Below are positions 25,428 through 33,659 of a stretch of DNA of 35,956 nucleotides, in pieces. Source of the DNA: JBFGJY01 sp041576975 (GTDB lineage Bacteria > Pseudomonadota > Gammaproteobacteria > UBA4575); assembly GCA_041576975.1 (NCBI GenBank), contig JBFGJY010000026.1, positions 1 through 35,956 of the forward strand, written 5' to 3'. The translations under genes and the position numbers were made by a program. The notes below the pieces were generated by a model that was not told the DNA's origin, did no database searches, and saw nothing but the letters and a program-made list of their open reading frames with translations. Each line of letters begins with the position of its first letter. Within the stretch, counting starts at the first letter, position 1.

Positions 25428-25787
25428 ATGAAACAAGTCTTAGTAGTTGAAGATGATAGAAAAATCGCGAAATCGCTTGAGATTCGCTTACGTTCCATGG
25501 GATATAAGCCAGTGTTAGCTTACGATGCTGTAATGGGCATGAAATCAGCAGTACAGAATAATCCAGACTTAGTAATAATGGATATTGCAATGCCTGGTGG
25601 TGATGGTTTGTCTGTTGCAGAATCGATGCAAGATCTCACCGCAACAAACAGCACACCAATTATTTTTATTACTGCTAGTAAAAAGCTCAGTAACCGTGAA
25701 CGAGCATTGGAATTAGGTGCAGCCGGTTTTTTTGAAAAGCCGTATGATGCAGAAAGATTGCTTGGCAAAGTCGCTCAGCTAATCTAG
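25428..25787 (+). CDS. Stand-alone receiver-domain protein (second of a tandem pair)
   Basis: The 119-residue REC protein is very similar to its upstream neighbour: VLVVEDDRKIAKSL, Asp52 in LVIMDIAMPGGDG, IIFITASKKLS and GAAGFFEKPYDAERLLG. The two arose by tandem duplication and have since diverged mainly in the alpha1 and alpha3/4 faces. It has an AGGG site 10 bases before ATG 25428; a GTG two codons earlier is an alternative. It is the last gene of the sigma-28-driven unit and is followed by a large hairpin. Confidence 0.92.
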   Translation: MKQVLVVEDDRKIAKSLEIRLRSMGYKPVLAYDAVMGMKSAVQNNPDLVIMDIAMPGGDGLSVAESMQDLTATNSTPIIFITASKKLSNRERALELGAAGFFEKPYDAERLLGKVAQLI

Positions 25788-25844
25788 GCCTTCTGAATAG
25801 ATGCTAATGTCCGCATAAGAAGTCAAATTATTTGTTTACTCTCA

Positions 25845-25888
25845 TTTGTAGTACAAGGCGAATTAGTACATTCACCTTGTACTACAAA
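25845..25888 (+). terminator. Large stem-loop after the receiver genes
   Basis: A perfect 14-bp stem (TTTGTAGTACAAGG/CCTTGTACTACAAA), one C-A mismatch, then GAAT/ATTC around a 6-base loop. It starts 58 bases after the second receiver gene. No T tract follows, so it could be a rho-independent-like end, an mRNA-stabilising hairpin or an operator. Confidence 0.5.
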
Positions 25889-26144
25889 ATAGATACCGTC
25901 TGTGTGTATTTATTGCCAATAGTCAGAGAGTAATTGCAGTCTATCCTAGAGTTAAACTATTAATAGTATTTATATTAATAATACTCTATTGGATAATTTT
26001 AGATTGTTTTCATATTCATCGACAATCACATATGAGGGAACCATTCGTTTGTTTTTATAGCAAACACACAAATTAATCGAATAAAGATATACATGCTCAG
26101 AAATCGAATGGCATTTATTAAATTAGCCAACATCGTGCCTCAAT
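25889..26144. other. Leader region of the GGDEF-EAL gene
   Basis: AT-rich sequence with no open frame worth calling. It must contain the promoter for the gene at 26145 unless there is read-through. I found no sigma-28-like site here and no clear -35/-10 pair. Confidence 0.4.
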
Positions 26145-28634
26145 ATGGCGGAAAGTAACCCAACAACAATTATTTTTGATAATGACAGTAGGTTAAAACT
26201 GTTTATTGAACATGCCCCTGTTGCGATAGCTATGTTTGATCAAGATATGCGCTATCTGGCTGTTAGTAAACGGTGGCTTTCTCAATACAATATTGAGCAC
26301 ACCAATATAATCGGAGAACTCCATTTTGAGCACTTTCCCCGAGATCAAAAAAAATTTAGTCAGGCTCTTTCAAATTGTTTGATTGGGAATACAGAGATAT
26401 GTAAACAAGATTCCCATGTTGATGAGAATAATAAGATCGAATGGGCGTCTTGGGAAATGCAGCCATGGTTCAACTTAGATGGGGCAATCGGAGGCGTCAT
26501 AATTTTCAGGGACGTGATAACAGAACATATTAATGCCATTAGCAAATCAAGACATACAGAACAGCAGATGCGTATGTTGGCAGAAAAAGTCCCAGCGTTA
26601 TTTTCATACGTTGATCATAAACTAAAAGTACATTTTCAAAACAATCTCTTCAAATCTTTGTTCATAACAAATAAAAATTCACAAGGCACTTCTTATTTAG
26701 CTGATTGTTTTGATAAACAAACCTGGGAGAAATTATTTCCAAGAATCGAAAAAGTATTAACAGGTGAAACAGCTAATTTCATTGAGAAAATTCCTAATAA
26801 AAATGGGGAGCACCGATGGTTATCAATAATATTTACACCAGATATTAATGAGCAAAAAACTGTTCAGGGGTTTCTTATCTTAATGTCAGATATTACTGAG
26901 CAAAAAAAATATGAACTTGCGGTAAAACTTAGTGAACAAAGATATAACTTAGCTGTAAGAGCCTCTAATGACGGGATTTGGGATCATAATTTGACCACTG
27001 GTGAAATTTATTACTCTCCTCGATTTAAGCAGCTATTAGGATTTAATGAGGATGAAAGCAATGAAAAAATAAAGGCATCTTTTTTTGAAAAACAATTACA
27101 CCCGGATGACATAAATAAAGTAAAGGCGGCGTTTAAGCAGGTTTACTGGTTAAATAAACCTATGGATATTGAATATCGTAGCAAAAATAACGCAGATAAA
27201 TATCGTTGGTTTCATGCCAAGGGGCTTGCTGTAACAAACACTCAAGGAGATACGATTCGAGTCGTCGGTTCATTAACAGATGTAACAAATAATCATAAAA
27301 TTCAAAAAGCGTTACAGTACCAAGCAAATCACGATCCTCTTACTAAATTATTAAATCGCCGCGCTTTTGATCGGAAACTTGGCCGTGCTATACGATTAGC
27401 AAAGCGAGAAAATACAACACATATCCTTTGTGCAATTGATCTAGATAGATTTAAATTTATCAATGATGCTTGTGGGCATACAGCGGGTGATAAATTGTTA
27501 TACGAAATTGCCAAACTTATGAAGTCTATAATTAGAAAAAGTGATGTAGTAGCTCGTATTGGCGGGGATGAATTTGGATTAATAATTCATGATTGTACGA
27601 TAGAAGATGCTTTTCCTATGTTAGAAAAAATATCTTTCTTTATAAATTCATACCGACACAGTATAAATGGGCGAGAGTATAAAATCGGTGCAAGTATTGG
27701 CGCTACAATTATAGATTCCACGACATTCAGTAAAACAGCTGCTAAAATTTCTGCCGATAATGCTTGCTATATTGCTAAGCAAAATGGACGTAATCAGATA
27801 TATATCGAAAAGAATAACCAACAAGAAGTATCACTAAGAGCAGAGCAAGTTAATTATACAGTAAAAATAAAAAATGCGCTTATTGATGACAATTTTGTAC
27901 TATTTTATCAGAGTATAATTTCGACTGATTCTTCAAACAGTCCACAATTTTTTGAAGTATTATTACGTATTAAAGATGGGGACAATACATTTATACTACC
28001 AAATGCTTTTATGCCAGCCGCAGAACGTTATGGACTAGTCACTAAAATTGATATCTGGGTAATCAAGTCCGTATTTTTATGGGTAAAGGAAAATTCAAAT
28101 TTTGAAGGTAGAATCTTTATCAATATCTCTCCAATGTTAATGGATAACAAAGAACTCTTGAATTTGATTATTGAATTAACACATGAGATGAACGTTCCTA
28201 CTAATAAAATATGTTTTGAATTAATTGAGGCTTCTGAAGCGTCTCAACTTGAAGCCGCTAAGAATTTTGTTAATAGCCTTAAATCTCTTGGATATACATT
28301 TGCACTAGATGATTTTGGGAATGGCTTTTCATCTTATAAGTGGTTAAGACTGCTACCAGTTGAATATATCAAGATAGATGGGCAATACATAAAAAATATT
28401 CTAACAGAGCCCACAAATCTTATCATTGTGGAATCAATTATTCAGATGGCGCATAAATTAGGCAAAAAAACAATCGCGGAGTTTATTGAAGATGAAGAGA
28501 TACTGAATAAACTCAAATCTATGAAAGTAGATTTTATGCAAGGATTTCACATACACAAACCTCAACCACTAAGTGAATATAAAATTGTGAGTCCAAAATC
28601 GCTTAACCAAGATGATTTTCAAGAAGCGGTATAG
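26145..28634 (+). CDS. PAS-PAS-PAS-GGDEF-EAL c-di-GMP turnover protein
   Basis: The 829-residue soluble protein has three PAS domains at about 15-135 (FIEHAPVAIAMFDQDMRY), 145-262 (LAEKVPALFSYVDHKLKV) and 268-390 (YNLAVRASNDGIWDHNLTTGEIYYSPRFKQLLG). A GGDEF domain follows with HDPLTKLLNRRAFDR and an intact active site GGDEF at 473-477. The EAL domain keeps most catalytic residues: E604 in EVLLR, NISP, the E of FELIEAS, LDDFGNG at about 721, IKIDG, AEFIEDEE and MQGFHIHKP. So it can in principle both make and break c-di-GMP. The third PAS matches the PAS-with-PAC form that binds flavin, haem or other ligands; the ligand cannot be read from sequence. It stands after the receiver genes and may be the output of the phosphorelay. 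Confidence 0.92.
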   Translation: MAESNPTTIIFDNDSRLKLFIEHAPVAIAMFDQDMRYLAVSKRWLSQYNIEHTNIIGELHFEHFPRDQKKFSQALSNCLIGNTEICKQDSHVDENNKIEWASWEMQPWFNLDGAIGGVIIFRDVITEHINAISKSRHTEQQMRMLAEKVPALFSYVDHKLKVHFQNNLFKSLFITNKNSQGTSYLADCFDKQTWEKLFPRIEKVLTGETANFIEKIPNKNGEHRWLSIIFTPDINEQKTVQGFLILMSDITEQKKYELAVKLSEQRYNLAVRASNDGIWDHNLTTGEIYYSPRFKQLLGFNEDESNEKIKASFFEKQLHPDDINKVKAAFKQVYWLNKPMDIEYRSKNNADKYRWFHAKGLAVTNTQGDTIRVVGSLTDVTNNHKIQKALQYQANHDPLTKLLNRRAFDRKLGRAIRLAKRENTTHILCAIDLDRFKFINDACGHTAGDKLLYEIAKLMKSIIRKSDVVARIGGDEFGLIIHDCTIEDAFPMLEKISFFINSYRHSINGREYKIGASIGATIIDSTTFSKTAAKISADNACYIAKQNGRNQIYIEKNNQQEVSLRAEQVNYTVKIKNALIDDNFVLFYQSIISTDSSNSPQFFEVLLRIKDGDNTFILPNAFMPAAERYGLVTKIDIWVIKSVFLWVKENSNFEGRIFINISPMLMDNKELLNLIIELTHEMNVPTNKICFELIEASEASQLEAAKNFVNSLKSLGYTFALDDFGNGFSSYKWLRLLPVEYIKIDGQYIKNILTEPTNLIIVESIIQMAHKLGKKTIAEFIEDEEILNKLKSMKVDFMQGFHIHKPQPLSEYKIVSPKSLNQDDFQEAV

Positions 28635-29000
28635 CCATTTTTTTGGCATTGCTTATTCTTTTGGTAAGTAAGCTTCAGTAACTCAATTGTTGAACCTCGT
28701 ACTTTACAAATCACCTCATTTTATTTGACGTCCTTTCTGCATCTAATACCTTTTGAGTGTAACCATTTCACCTGTTTGCTTTTAATAGGAAATAGGAAGA
28801 TTTGTGTTACTTAAGTGCATGACATTTATGGTGAGGAAGAGGAAAAATAACAAAAAGTTTGTGAGTATTTTCTTTGTGTATCGATAAATATTATAAATAA
28901 AGTTAGCAGGCCTCAATAGAAATTTTTAATAATTATAAATTTAATATCTCAGCGGCTTGACATTTACAACCGAACGTCGGTTTGTACTGCAAGATTAGCT
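28635..29000. promoter_or_regulatory. Intergenic region with a TetR-type operator-like palindrome
   Basis: TTGACA at 28957-28962 is followed by AACCGA-ACG-TCGGTT (28968-28982), a 15-bp palindrome of the type found over promoters controlled by TetR/AcrR-family repressors. No TetR gene is present nearby. The rest of this stretch (28635-28950) is AT-rich with no recognisable gene or relic. Confidence 0.45.
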
Positions 29001-29056
29001 CTTAGTGTTTGTCTAACTAATAAGAATCACGAATAGTGGTCGCTACAAACACTAAG
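29001..29056 (+). repeat. 12-bp perfect inverted repeat before the Sel1 gene
   Basis: CTTAGTGTTTGT (29001-29012) and ACAAACACTAAG (29045-29056) are separated by 32 bases and end 22 bases before the start codon. In the transcript they could form a stem that hides the ribosome-binding region, or they may be a paired operator. Confidence 0.5.
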
Positions 29057-29078
29057 CACTTATGGATAGTGGTTCGTA

Positions 29079-29777
29079 ATGGCTACGAAAAAACCCCTAG
29101 TTGTCTTTTTATCATTAGCTTTATTTGGTTTTGCCTCAGAACCTTATTCTCCTTCATCTTCATACGATACAAGCATTTTGATTGTGCAAGCAAAAGCAGG
29201 CGATGCCCATGCACAATTTCAACTTGCTGCATTTTATGATTCAGGTATCGCTGTGAGACGCAGCACAAGCAAAGCAAAAAAATGGTACCGATTGGCTGCA
29301 TTAAATGGACATGCGGAAGCACAGAATAGCTTAGGAAGTATCTACCAGGAAGAAAAAAACTATATTGAAGCACGTGAGTGGTATGAGCACGCAGCAAATT
29401 TAAAGCATCCTAAAGGAATTACTAATTTGGCGAATTTATATGATTTAGGACTGGGTGTGCTGCAAAACAAGCAGAAGGCCTATGTGTTGTATTTGCAGGC
29501 AGCTAAATTAGGCGATGTACAGGCAATGGTTAAACTTGGCCAAACAGCAGCAGCAGGGCAATTAGCACAGAAATATGAATACCAAGGTTGTGTTTGGACC
29601 TATCGAGCAGAGCGCCATTTATTATCGAGCTATAGATCAACGACCTACAAAAAACTTAAACAGCATGTTTATGCTGTAGTAAATTATTGTGAACAAACGC
29701 TTTCTGAAAATCAGGTTACCAGCGCAAAACAAGAAGCCGTCAATTGGAGGCCAAGAGTACTACATTCAAGAAAATGA
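29079..29777 (+). CDS. Exported Sel1-repeat protein
   Basis: The 232-residue protein has a short signal peptide (MATKKPLVVFLSLALFGFAS). At least three Sel1-like (TPR-related) repeats span residues 35-165: HAQFQLAAFYDSGIAVRRSTSKAKKWYRLAA, HAEAQNSLGSIYQEEKNYIEAREWYEHAA and KGITNLANLYDLGLGVLQNKQKAYVLYLQAA. The remaining 65 residues are basic with two cysteines and have no assigned domain. Sel1 repeats are protein-binding scaffolds. It is the last gene before the third tRNA-Thr fragment, so it belongs to segment 2. Confidence 0.88.
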   Translation: MATKKPLVVFLSLALFGFASEPYSPSSSYDTSILIVQAKAGDAHAQFQLAAFYDSGIAVRRSTSKAKKWYRLAALNGHAEAQNSLGSIYQEEKNYIEAREWYEHAANLKHPKGITNLANLYDLGLGVLQNKQKAYVLYLQAAKLGDVQAMVKLGQTAAAGQLAQKYEYQGCVWTYRAERHLLSSYRSTTYKKLKQHVYAVVNYCEQTLSENQVTSAKQEAVNWRPRVLHSRK

Positions 29778-29854
29778 CAAAGTACTCATGCAAAATATAT
29801 CAATAAGCTTTTATTAGCTCAATTTAATTAAGCTATGTACACTAATCTACAAAA

Positions 29855-29944
29855 ATTGTTATCTGTTGTGTTTAATTGTGTGTAGTTAGATAATTAGGAT
29901 ACGTAATCAGCAGGTTGTGGTGCACTTCCAATCGACGTCACTAA
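29855..29944. repeat. Decayed third tRNA-Thr 3'-end copy with flank
   Basis: TAATCAGCAGG, a diverged T arm and TCCAATCG (29903-29934) follow the pattern of the copy at 21518-21564. The upstream 42 bases align with that copy's flank without gaps: 52 of 66 positions identical over 29855-29920. One base is missing in the T arm, and the CCA end is degraded to TCACTA. This is the oldest-looking of the copies. Confidence 0.72.
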
Positions 29945-29957
29945 TTCAACTCATAAG

Positions 29958-30725
29958 ATGGTAGCTCAGCAAAGATTTATGGCACCTAAAATTATATTTT
30001 CAATATGTTTGGTAATTTGTTTTATTTTGCTAAATAGTTGTGCCAATACAAATAGTGGAATCAATAAACAAGATGCAGTATCAACAGTACGTGCACCTAT
30101 TGAAGGTATATGGACGGGTGAGTTTGATATAGGTGGCAAGGGCCCATACGATTTTACTGCTGTACATATAGATGGTAAGGCTTATGCATTTAGTCAGCGT
30201 GCAAAAGCAATGTGTGTTGGAACTGTGAACTTGGATGGTGAGAATTATATTTCTAAATATTTACTGTTTGAGTTAGATGGAGGTCCTTTTGATTGGGCAA
30301 CCATAACTGGTAAGTTTAAAGAAGATAACAAAATCACATCACATTTTGTCACACTTAATGGTGGCGATACCGGTGCACTGAATCTAGCTTATAATCAAAT
30401 CTATGATTTACCATCATCTTTAACTAAGACACATGGGAAATGGTCTTATACTGATAAGGAAGGATTGATCACAGAATTCTTTATTGAAGAAGTGGGTACA
30501 CTAATTGGTCATGATTCCGATGGATGTAAATTTCTTGGTTATCTAGAGATTATCAATCCCGCTTATAATGCCTACCAAGTGAAAGTAGAGATTGCTGCAT
30601 GCGACTCAGTTGATGGTGAATATGAAGGAGTTTCATTTATGGCAAATGAACAATTAAATATGCATATTGCCAATGAAAACTATGGCTTATTTTTTGCTTT
30701 TGGTCCCAAAATCGAAGGCGAATAA
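29958..30725 (+). CDS. Predicted outer-membrane lipoprotein, function unknown
   Basis: The 255-residue product has a lipoprotein signal peptide with a lipobox LLNSC (Cys28). The mature part is rich in beta strands (GIWTGEFDIGGKGPYDFTAVHIDGKAYAFS, KWSYTDKEGLITEFFIEEVGTLIGHDSDGC) and recalls a small beta-barrel or lipocalin-like fold, but I do not recognise a family. Three cysteines occur in the mature part. ATG 29958 is given; ATG 29979 gives a more typical 20-residue signal and is equally possible. It sits 13 bases after the third tRNA-Thr fragment and 54 bases before the DUF3445 gene in the same direction. Confidence 0.7.
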   Translation: MVAQQRFMAPKIIFSICLVICFILLNSCANTNSGINKQDAVSTVRAPIEGIWTGEFDIGGKGPYDFTAVHIDGKAYAFSQRAKAMCVGTVNLDGENYISKYLLFELDGGPFDWATITGKFKEDNKITSHFVTLNGGDTGALNLAYNQIYDLPSSLTKTHGKWSYTDKEGLITEFFIEEVGTLIGHDSDGCKFLGYLEIINPAYNAYQVKVEIAACDSVDGEYEGVSFMANEQLNMHIANENYGLFFAFGPKIEGE

Positions 30726-30779
30726 TAAGGCGCGTATAGCTCAATAATCTTTATAAGATAATTTTAATAACACTTCGCG

Positions 30780-31676
30780 ATGTCCGTCGCTAGATATTAT
30801 CCATTCTCGGGTAAAAAAGGACGTTTACGTCTTGGTCTTAGCCCGATTGCTATTTCGGATTGGATACAATACGAAAATGATTTTGCAGATCGAATTCGCG
30901 ATAAGAAAAAACTTATACACAGTCACCGTAATCGTGTGTTGGACTCATTGCAAGAAAGTATTACCGCGCAACGAGAATTTTTAGAATTAATTTTTGAATA
31001 CTTTAAAATATATCAAAGTGAATTGTTTAAGTTCAACCGCAATAATATATTCAGTGTAAAAGAAAACATAACGTATAACATTTCAGATTATGAAGATTGC
31101 CCGCTTGAGTTAATCAGTTACTTAGCAGCTGATGACTATTGTTTGTTAGAAGAGAGTGGTGATAATTATAGGCTTGTGGCTGCCACGGTATGTGCTCCAA
31201 CTTGGTGGGAATTGTCTGAAAAAATGGGCAAACCACTACCTTCAATTCATGCGCCGATTGTAAATTTAGAAAAAAAAATAGGCCATATGATTCGACATTT
31301 TTTGAAAAATCTTTCGTATATGGATTGTTATCAAAGATCAAACTGGTTCCTTAATACGAAACCTGATCTCTGTGTATTTCCAAATAGTTTCGACATGTAC
31401 GATAACCAGGTCAATATTTCTCTAGAGAATATTGAAAGTAAATTATTTTTACGTACTGAACGTCAGACATTCCGAAAATTAAAAAAAACAGGGAACATCA
31501 TATTTGGAATTAAGGTGTATACGTCGCCAATTAGTGTAGTGAAGGATTACCCATCTATTGCGGAAGATCTCACTCAAGCATTAAACACAATGAATATAGA
31601 ACAAAAACAAGCTTTGGCAATAAATATTGTAGAGGAGCCGCTACGGAAATATTTAGAAAAAATTGTTGTGCAATAG
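30780..31676 (+). CDS. DUF3445 / haem-dependent oxidative N-demethylase-like protein
   Basis: The 298-residue protein matches the DUF3445 family, whose studied member removes methyl groups oxidatively from dimethylamine using haem. Visible marks are RLRLGLSPIAISDWIQYENDF at the N-terminus, ADDYCLLEESGDNYRLVAATVCAPTWWELSEKMGKPLPSIHAPI in the middle, YQRSNWFL, and LRTERQTFRKLKKTGNIIFGIKVY near the end. It lacks a signal peptide. The substrate here is unknown, and no reductase partner or ammonium/methylamine genes are near. It is convergent with ugd, 5 bases between the stops. Confidence 0.85.
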   Translation: MSVARYYPFSGKKGRLRLGLSPIAISDWIQYENDFADRIRDKKKLIHSHRNRVLDSLQESITAQREFLELIFEYFKIYQSELFKFNRNNIFSVKENITYNISDYEDCPLELISYLAADDYCLLEESGDNYRLVAATVCAPTWWELSEKMGKPLPSIHAPIVNLEKKIGHMIRHFLKNLSYMDCYQRSNWFLNTKPDLCVFPNSFDMYDNQVNISLENIESKLFLRTERQTFRKLKKTGNIIFGIKVYTSPISVVKDYPSIAEDLTQALNTMNIEQKQALAINIVEEPLRKYLEKIVVQ

Positions 31677-31681
31677 GTTTA

Positions 31682-33019
31682 TTATTTATTTAAAGAGTTG
31701 CCTCGACCAATTGCAAAATATTTAAATCCAAGCTGCTGCATAAGTTTAGGTTCATAAAGATTGCGACCATCGAAAATGACAGGATGCGCTAATGTATTTT
31801 TAATTTTTGTGAAGTCAGGGCTTCGAAATTCATTCCACTCTGTAACAATTGCTAAAACATCTGCTGAATTTAATGCCAGGTTTGCATTATCACATAATTG
31901 CAATTGTGGATGTTCGCCGTAGATACGTTGACACTCATCCATTGCGACAGGGTCATAGGCTTGTATATTTGCACCGGCTTTCCACAGCGCCTCCATAAGG
32001 TCACGACTTGAGGCCTCACGTAAATCATCAGTGTTAGGTTTGAAGGCTAGTCCCCATAGTGCAATGACTTTGCCGTTTAAATCACCATTGAAAAAGTTTT
32101 TAATTTTATTAAATATAACTTGTTTTTGATGCTGATTAACTTCATCAACCGCCGTTAGTAAAGTAGGAGTGTATTCCACTTCCCTTGCAGTATGTTGTAG
32201 CGCTTTTACATCTTTCGGAAAACAAGAACCACCATACCCACATCCAGGATAAATAAACTGATAACCTATACGAGGATCAGAACCAATTCCTAATCGCACT
32301 TGTTCAATATCTGCCCCCAATCGTTCTGCAATATTGGCCAGCTCATTCATAAAACTAATCTTAGTAGCTAACATTGCATTCGCCGCATATTTAGTAAGTT
32401 CCGCCGAAGCTAGATCCATAATCTGTACACGATCATGGCTGCGGTTAAATGGTGCGTAGAGTGCACGCATGAGTTCTGCAGTTCGCGGATTCTCTACACC
32501 AACGATAATGCGATCGGGCTTCATAAAATCTTCAATTGCGGCACCTTCTTTTAAAAACTCAGGATTAGATACCACATCAAATTCTGTTTCTGTGCTTCTA
32601 GCGTCAAGTTGTTCTTGTAATGTCTGTGCTACTTTTTGGGCTGTGCCAACTGGTACAGTGGATTTATTTACAACAATTTTATAATCATTCATATGTTGAC
32701 CAATGGTCTTGGCCACTTTAAGTACATGTTGTAAATCTGCTGATCCATCTTCGTCAGGTGGTGTACCAACAGATATAAATTGAAACAGCCCGTGCTCAAT
32801 GCCTTCATTAGCATCAAGTGTAAATTCTATACGATTTGCATCTACATTCGTTTGGATAAGCTCTTGTAGACCCGGTTCATGAATTGGGACGATGCACTGT
32901 TTAAGTTTTTTGATTCTATCTGCATCGATATCTACGCAAAGTATATTATTTCCTACTTGCGCAAGACAGGCCGCTGTAACTAAACCAACATAACCAGAAC
33001 CGTAAATTGTTACATCCAT
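31682..33019 (-). CDS. ugd: UDP-glucose 6-dehydrogenase
   Basis: The enzyme oxidises UDP-glucose to UDP-glucuronate with NAD+, supplying precursors for exopolysaccharide and lipid A or capsule sugars. The 445-residue product has the Rossmann motif YGSGYVG at 6-12, SVGTPPDEDGSADL, NKSTVPVGT, NPEFLKEG and the catalytic Cys266 in GCGYGGSCFPKD, followed by WGLAFKPNTDDLREA. It is a single gene on the minus strand, divergent from tRNA-Tyr. No other polysaccharide genes are adjacent, so it may be a resident gene placed here by insertion, or cargo. Confidence 0.96.
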   Translation of the reverse strand: MDVTIYGSGYVGLVTAACLAQVGNNILCVDIDADRIKKLKQCIVPIHEPGLQELIQTNVDANRIEFTLDANEGIEHGLFQFISVGTPPDEDGSADLQHVLKVAKTIGQHMNDYKIVVNKSTVPVGTAQKVAQTLQEQLDARSTETEFDVVSNPEFLKEGAAIEDFMKPDRIIVGVENPRTAELMRALYAPFNRSHDRVQIMDLASAELTKYAANAMLATKISFMNELANIAERLGADIEQVRLGIGSDPRIGYQFIYPGCGYGGSCFPKDVKALQHTAREVEYTPTLLTAVDEVNQHQKQVIFNKIKNFFNGDLNGKVIALWGLAFKPNTDDLREASSRDLMEALWKAGANIQAYDPVAMDECQRIYGEHPQLQLCDNANLALNSADVLAIVTEWNEFRSPDFTKIKNTLAHPVIFDGRNLYEPKLMQQLGFKYFAIGRGNSLNK

Positions 33020-33226
33020 TATTTGTATGTGAGTTTGTGATTAGGGGATAATACTAGAACGATTAGTTTGCTGAAGTTGTAAGTTATTTAATATACGATT
33101 GAACTCTAGCAGATTGGTATTCTTAGTATTGTGATATAAACCTAATAGTATTTACAGACTTTAAACAATACTTCGTGTTTGCTTAAACAGTATCTTTTAT
33201 CAAGATTAAAGCTATAAGTTGAAATA

Positions 33227-33256
33227 TTGACACTGTGCAGATGACTCCCGCACAAT
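33227..33256 (+). promoter_or_regulatory. Candidate sigma-70 promoter of tRNA-Tyr
   Basis: TTGACA, 18 bases, CACAAT (4 of 6 of TATAAT) end 10 bases before the tRNA. The tRNAs after the 15-kb insert can no longer be served by the upstream operon promoter, so a local promoter is expected here. Confidence 0.5.
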
Positions 33257-33266
33257 ATTTTTTTGA

Positions 33267-33351
33267 GGAGGGGTACCCAAGCGGTCAACGGGAGCAGACT
33301 GTAAATCTGCCGGCTCAGCCTTCGGAGGTTCGAATCCTTCCCCCTCCACCA
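33267..33351 (+). tRNA. tRNA-Tyr (anticodon GTA)
   Basis: A class II tRNA of 85 bases with long variable arm. GGAGGGG/CCCCTCC acceptor, anticodon GTA in GCAGACT-GTA-AATCTGC, T loop GTTCGAATC and encoded CCA are visible. It corresponds to tyrU of the E. coli cluster. Confidence 0.97.
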
Positions 33352-33360
33352 TTTAAACTA

Positions 33361-33490
33361 GGTGCTAGTAGATAGCTTGTACAATCGGTTCTCTACATCA
33401 CTCACGCTTGGTGCTAGCAGGTAATTTTGTGCAATGGGTTCTCTACATCACTCACGCTTGGTGCTAGCAGGTAATTTTGTGCAATGGGTT
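33361..33490 (+). repeat. 50-bp tandem repeat, two and a half units
   Basis: Units start at 33361, 33410 and 33460, each beginning GGTGCTAG and containing TTGT(A/G)CAAT and CTCTACATCACTCACGCTT. Units 2 and 3 are nearly identical; unit 1 is diverged by several bases. The third unit ends in CCCTCCACCATTTA (33491-33504), a copy of the tRNA-Tyr 3' end with its flank, so the array was built from the tRNA-Tyr 3' region. Confidence 0.9.
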
Positions 33491-33585
33491 CCCTCCACCA
33501 TTTATGCTGTTTACACTAAGTGCAATCTGTAATTTGTGTGCGTAAAATCCTCGCAAGCAGAACTAGATGATACTTTTCTTAATAT

Positions 33586-33659
<74 letters not shown>

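Noticed and set aside
29960..29968. D-arm remnant of a tRNA (GTAGCTCAG) after the third tRNA-Thr fragment
   Set aside because: It is a nine-base match only, with no adjoining acceptor or anticodon sequence, and it lies inside the start of a lipoprotein gene.
33361..33490. CRISPR array
   Set aside because: The 50-bp units follow each other directly with no spacers and there are no cas genes.
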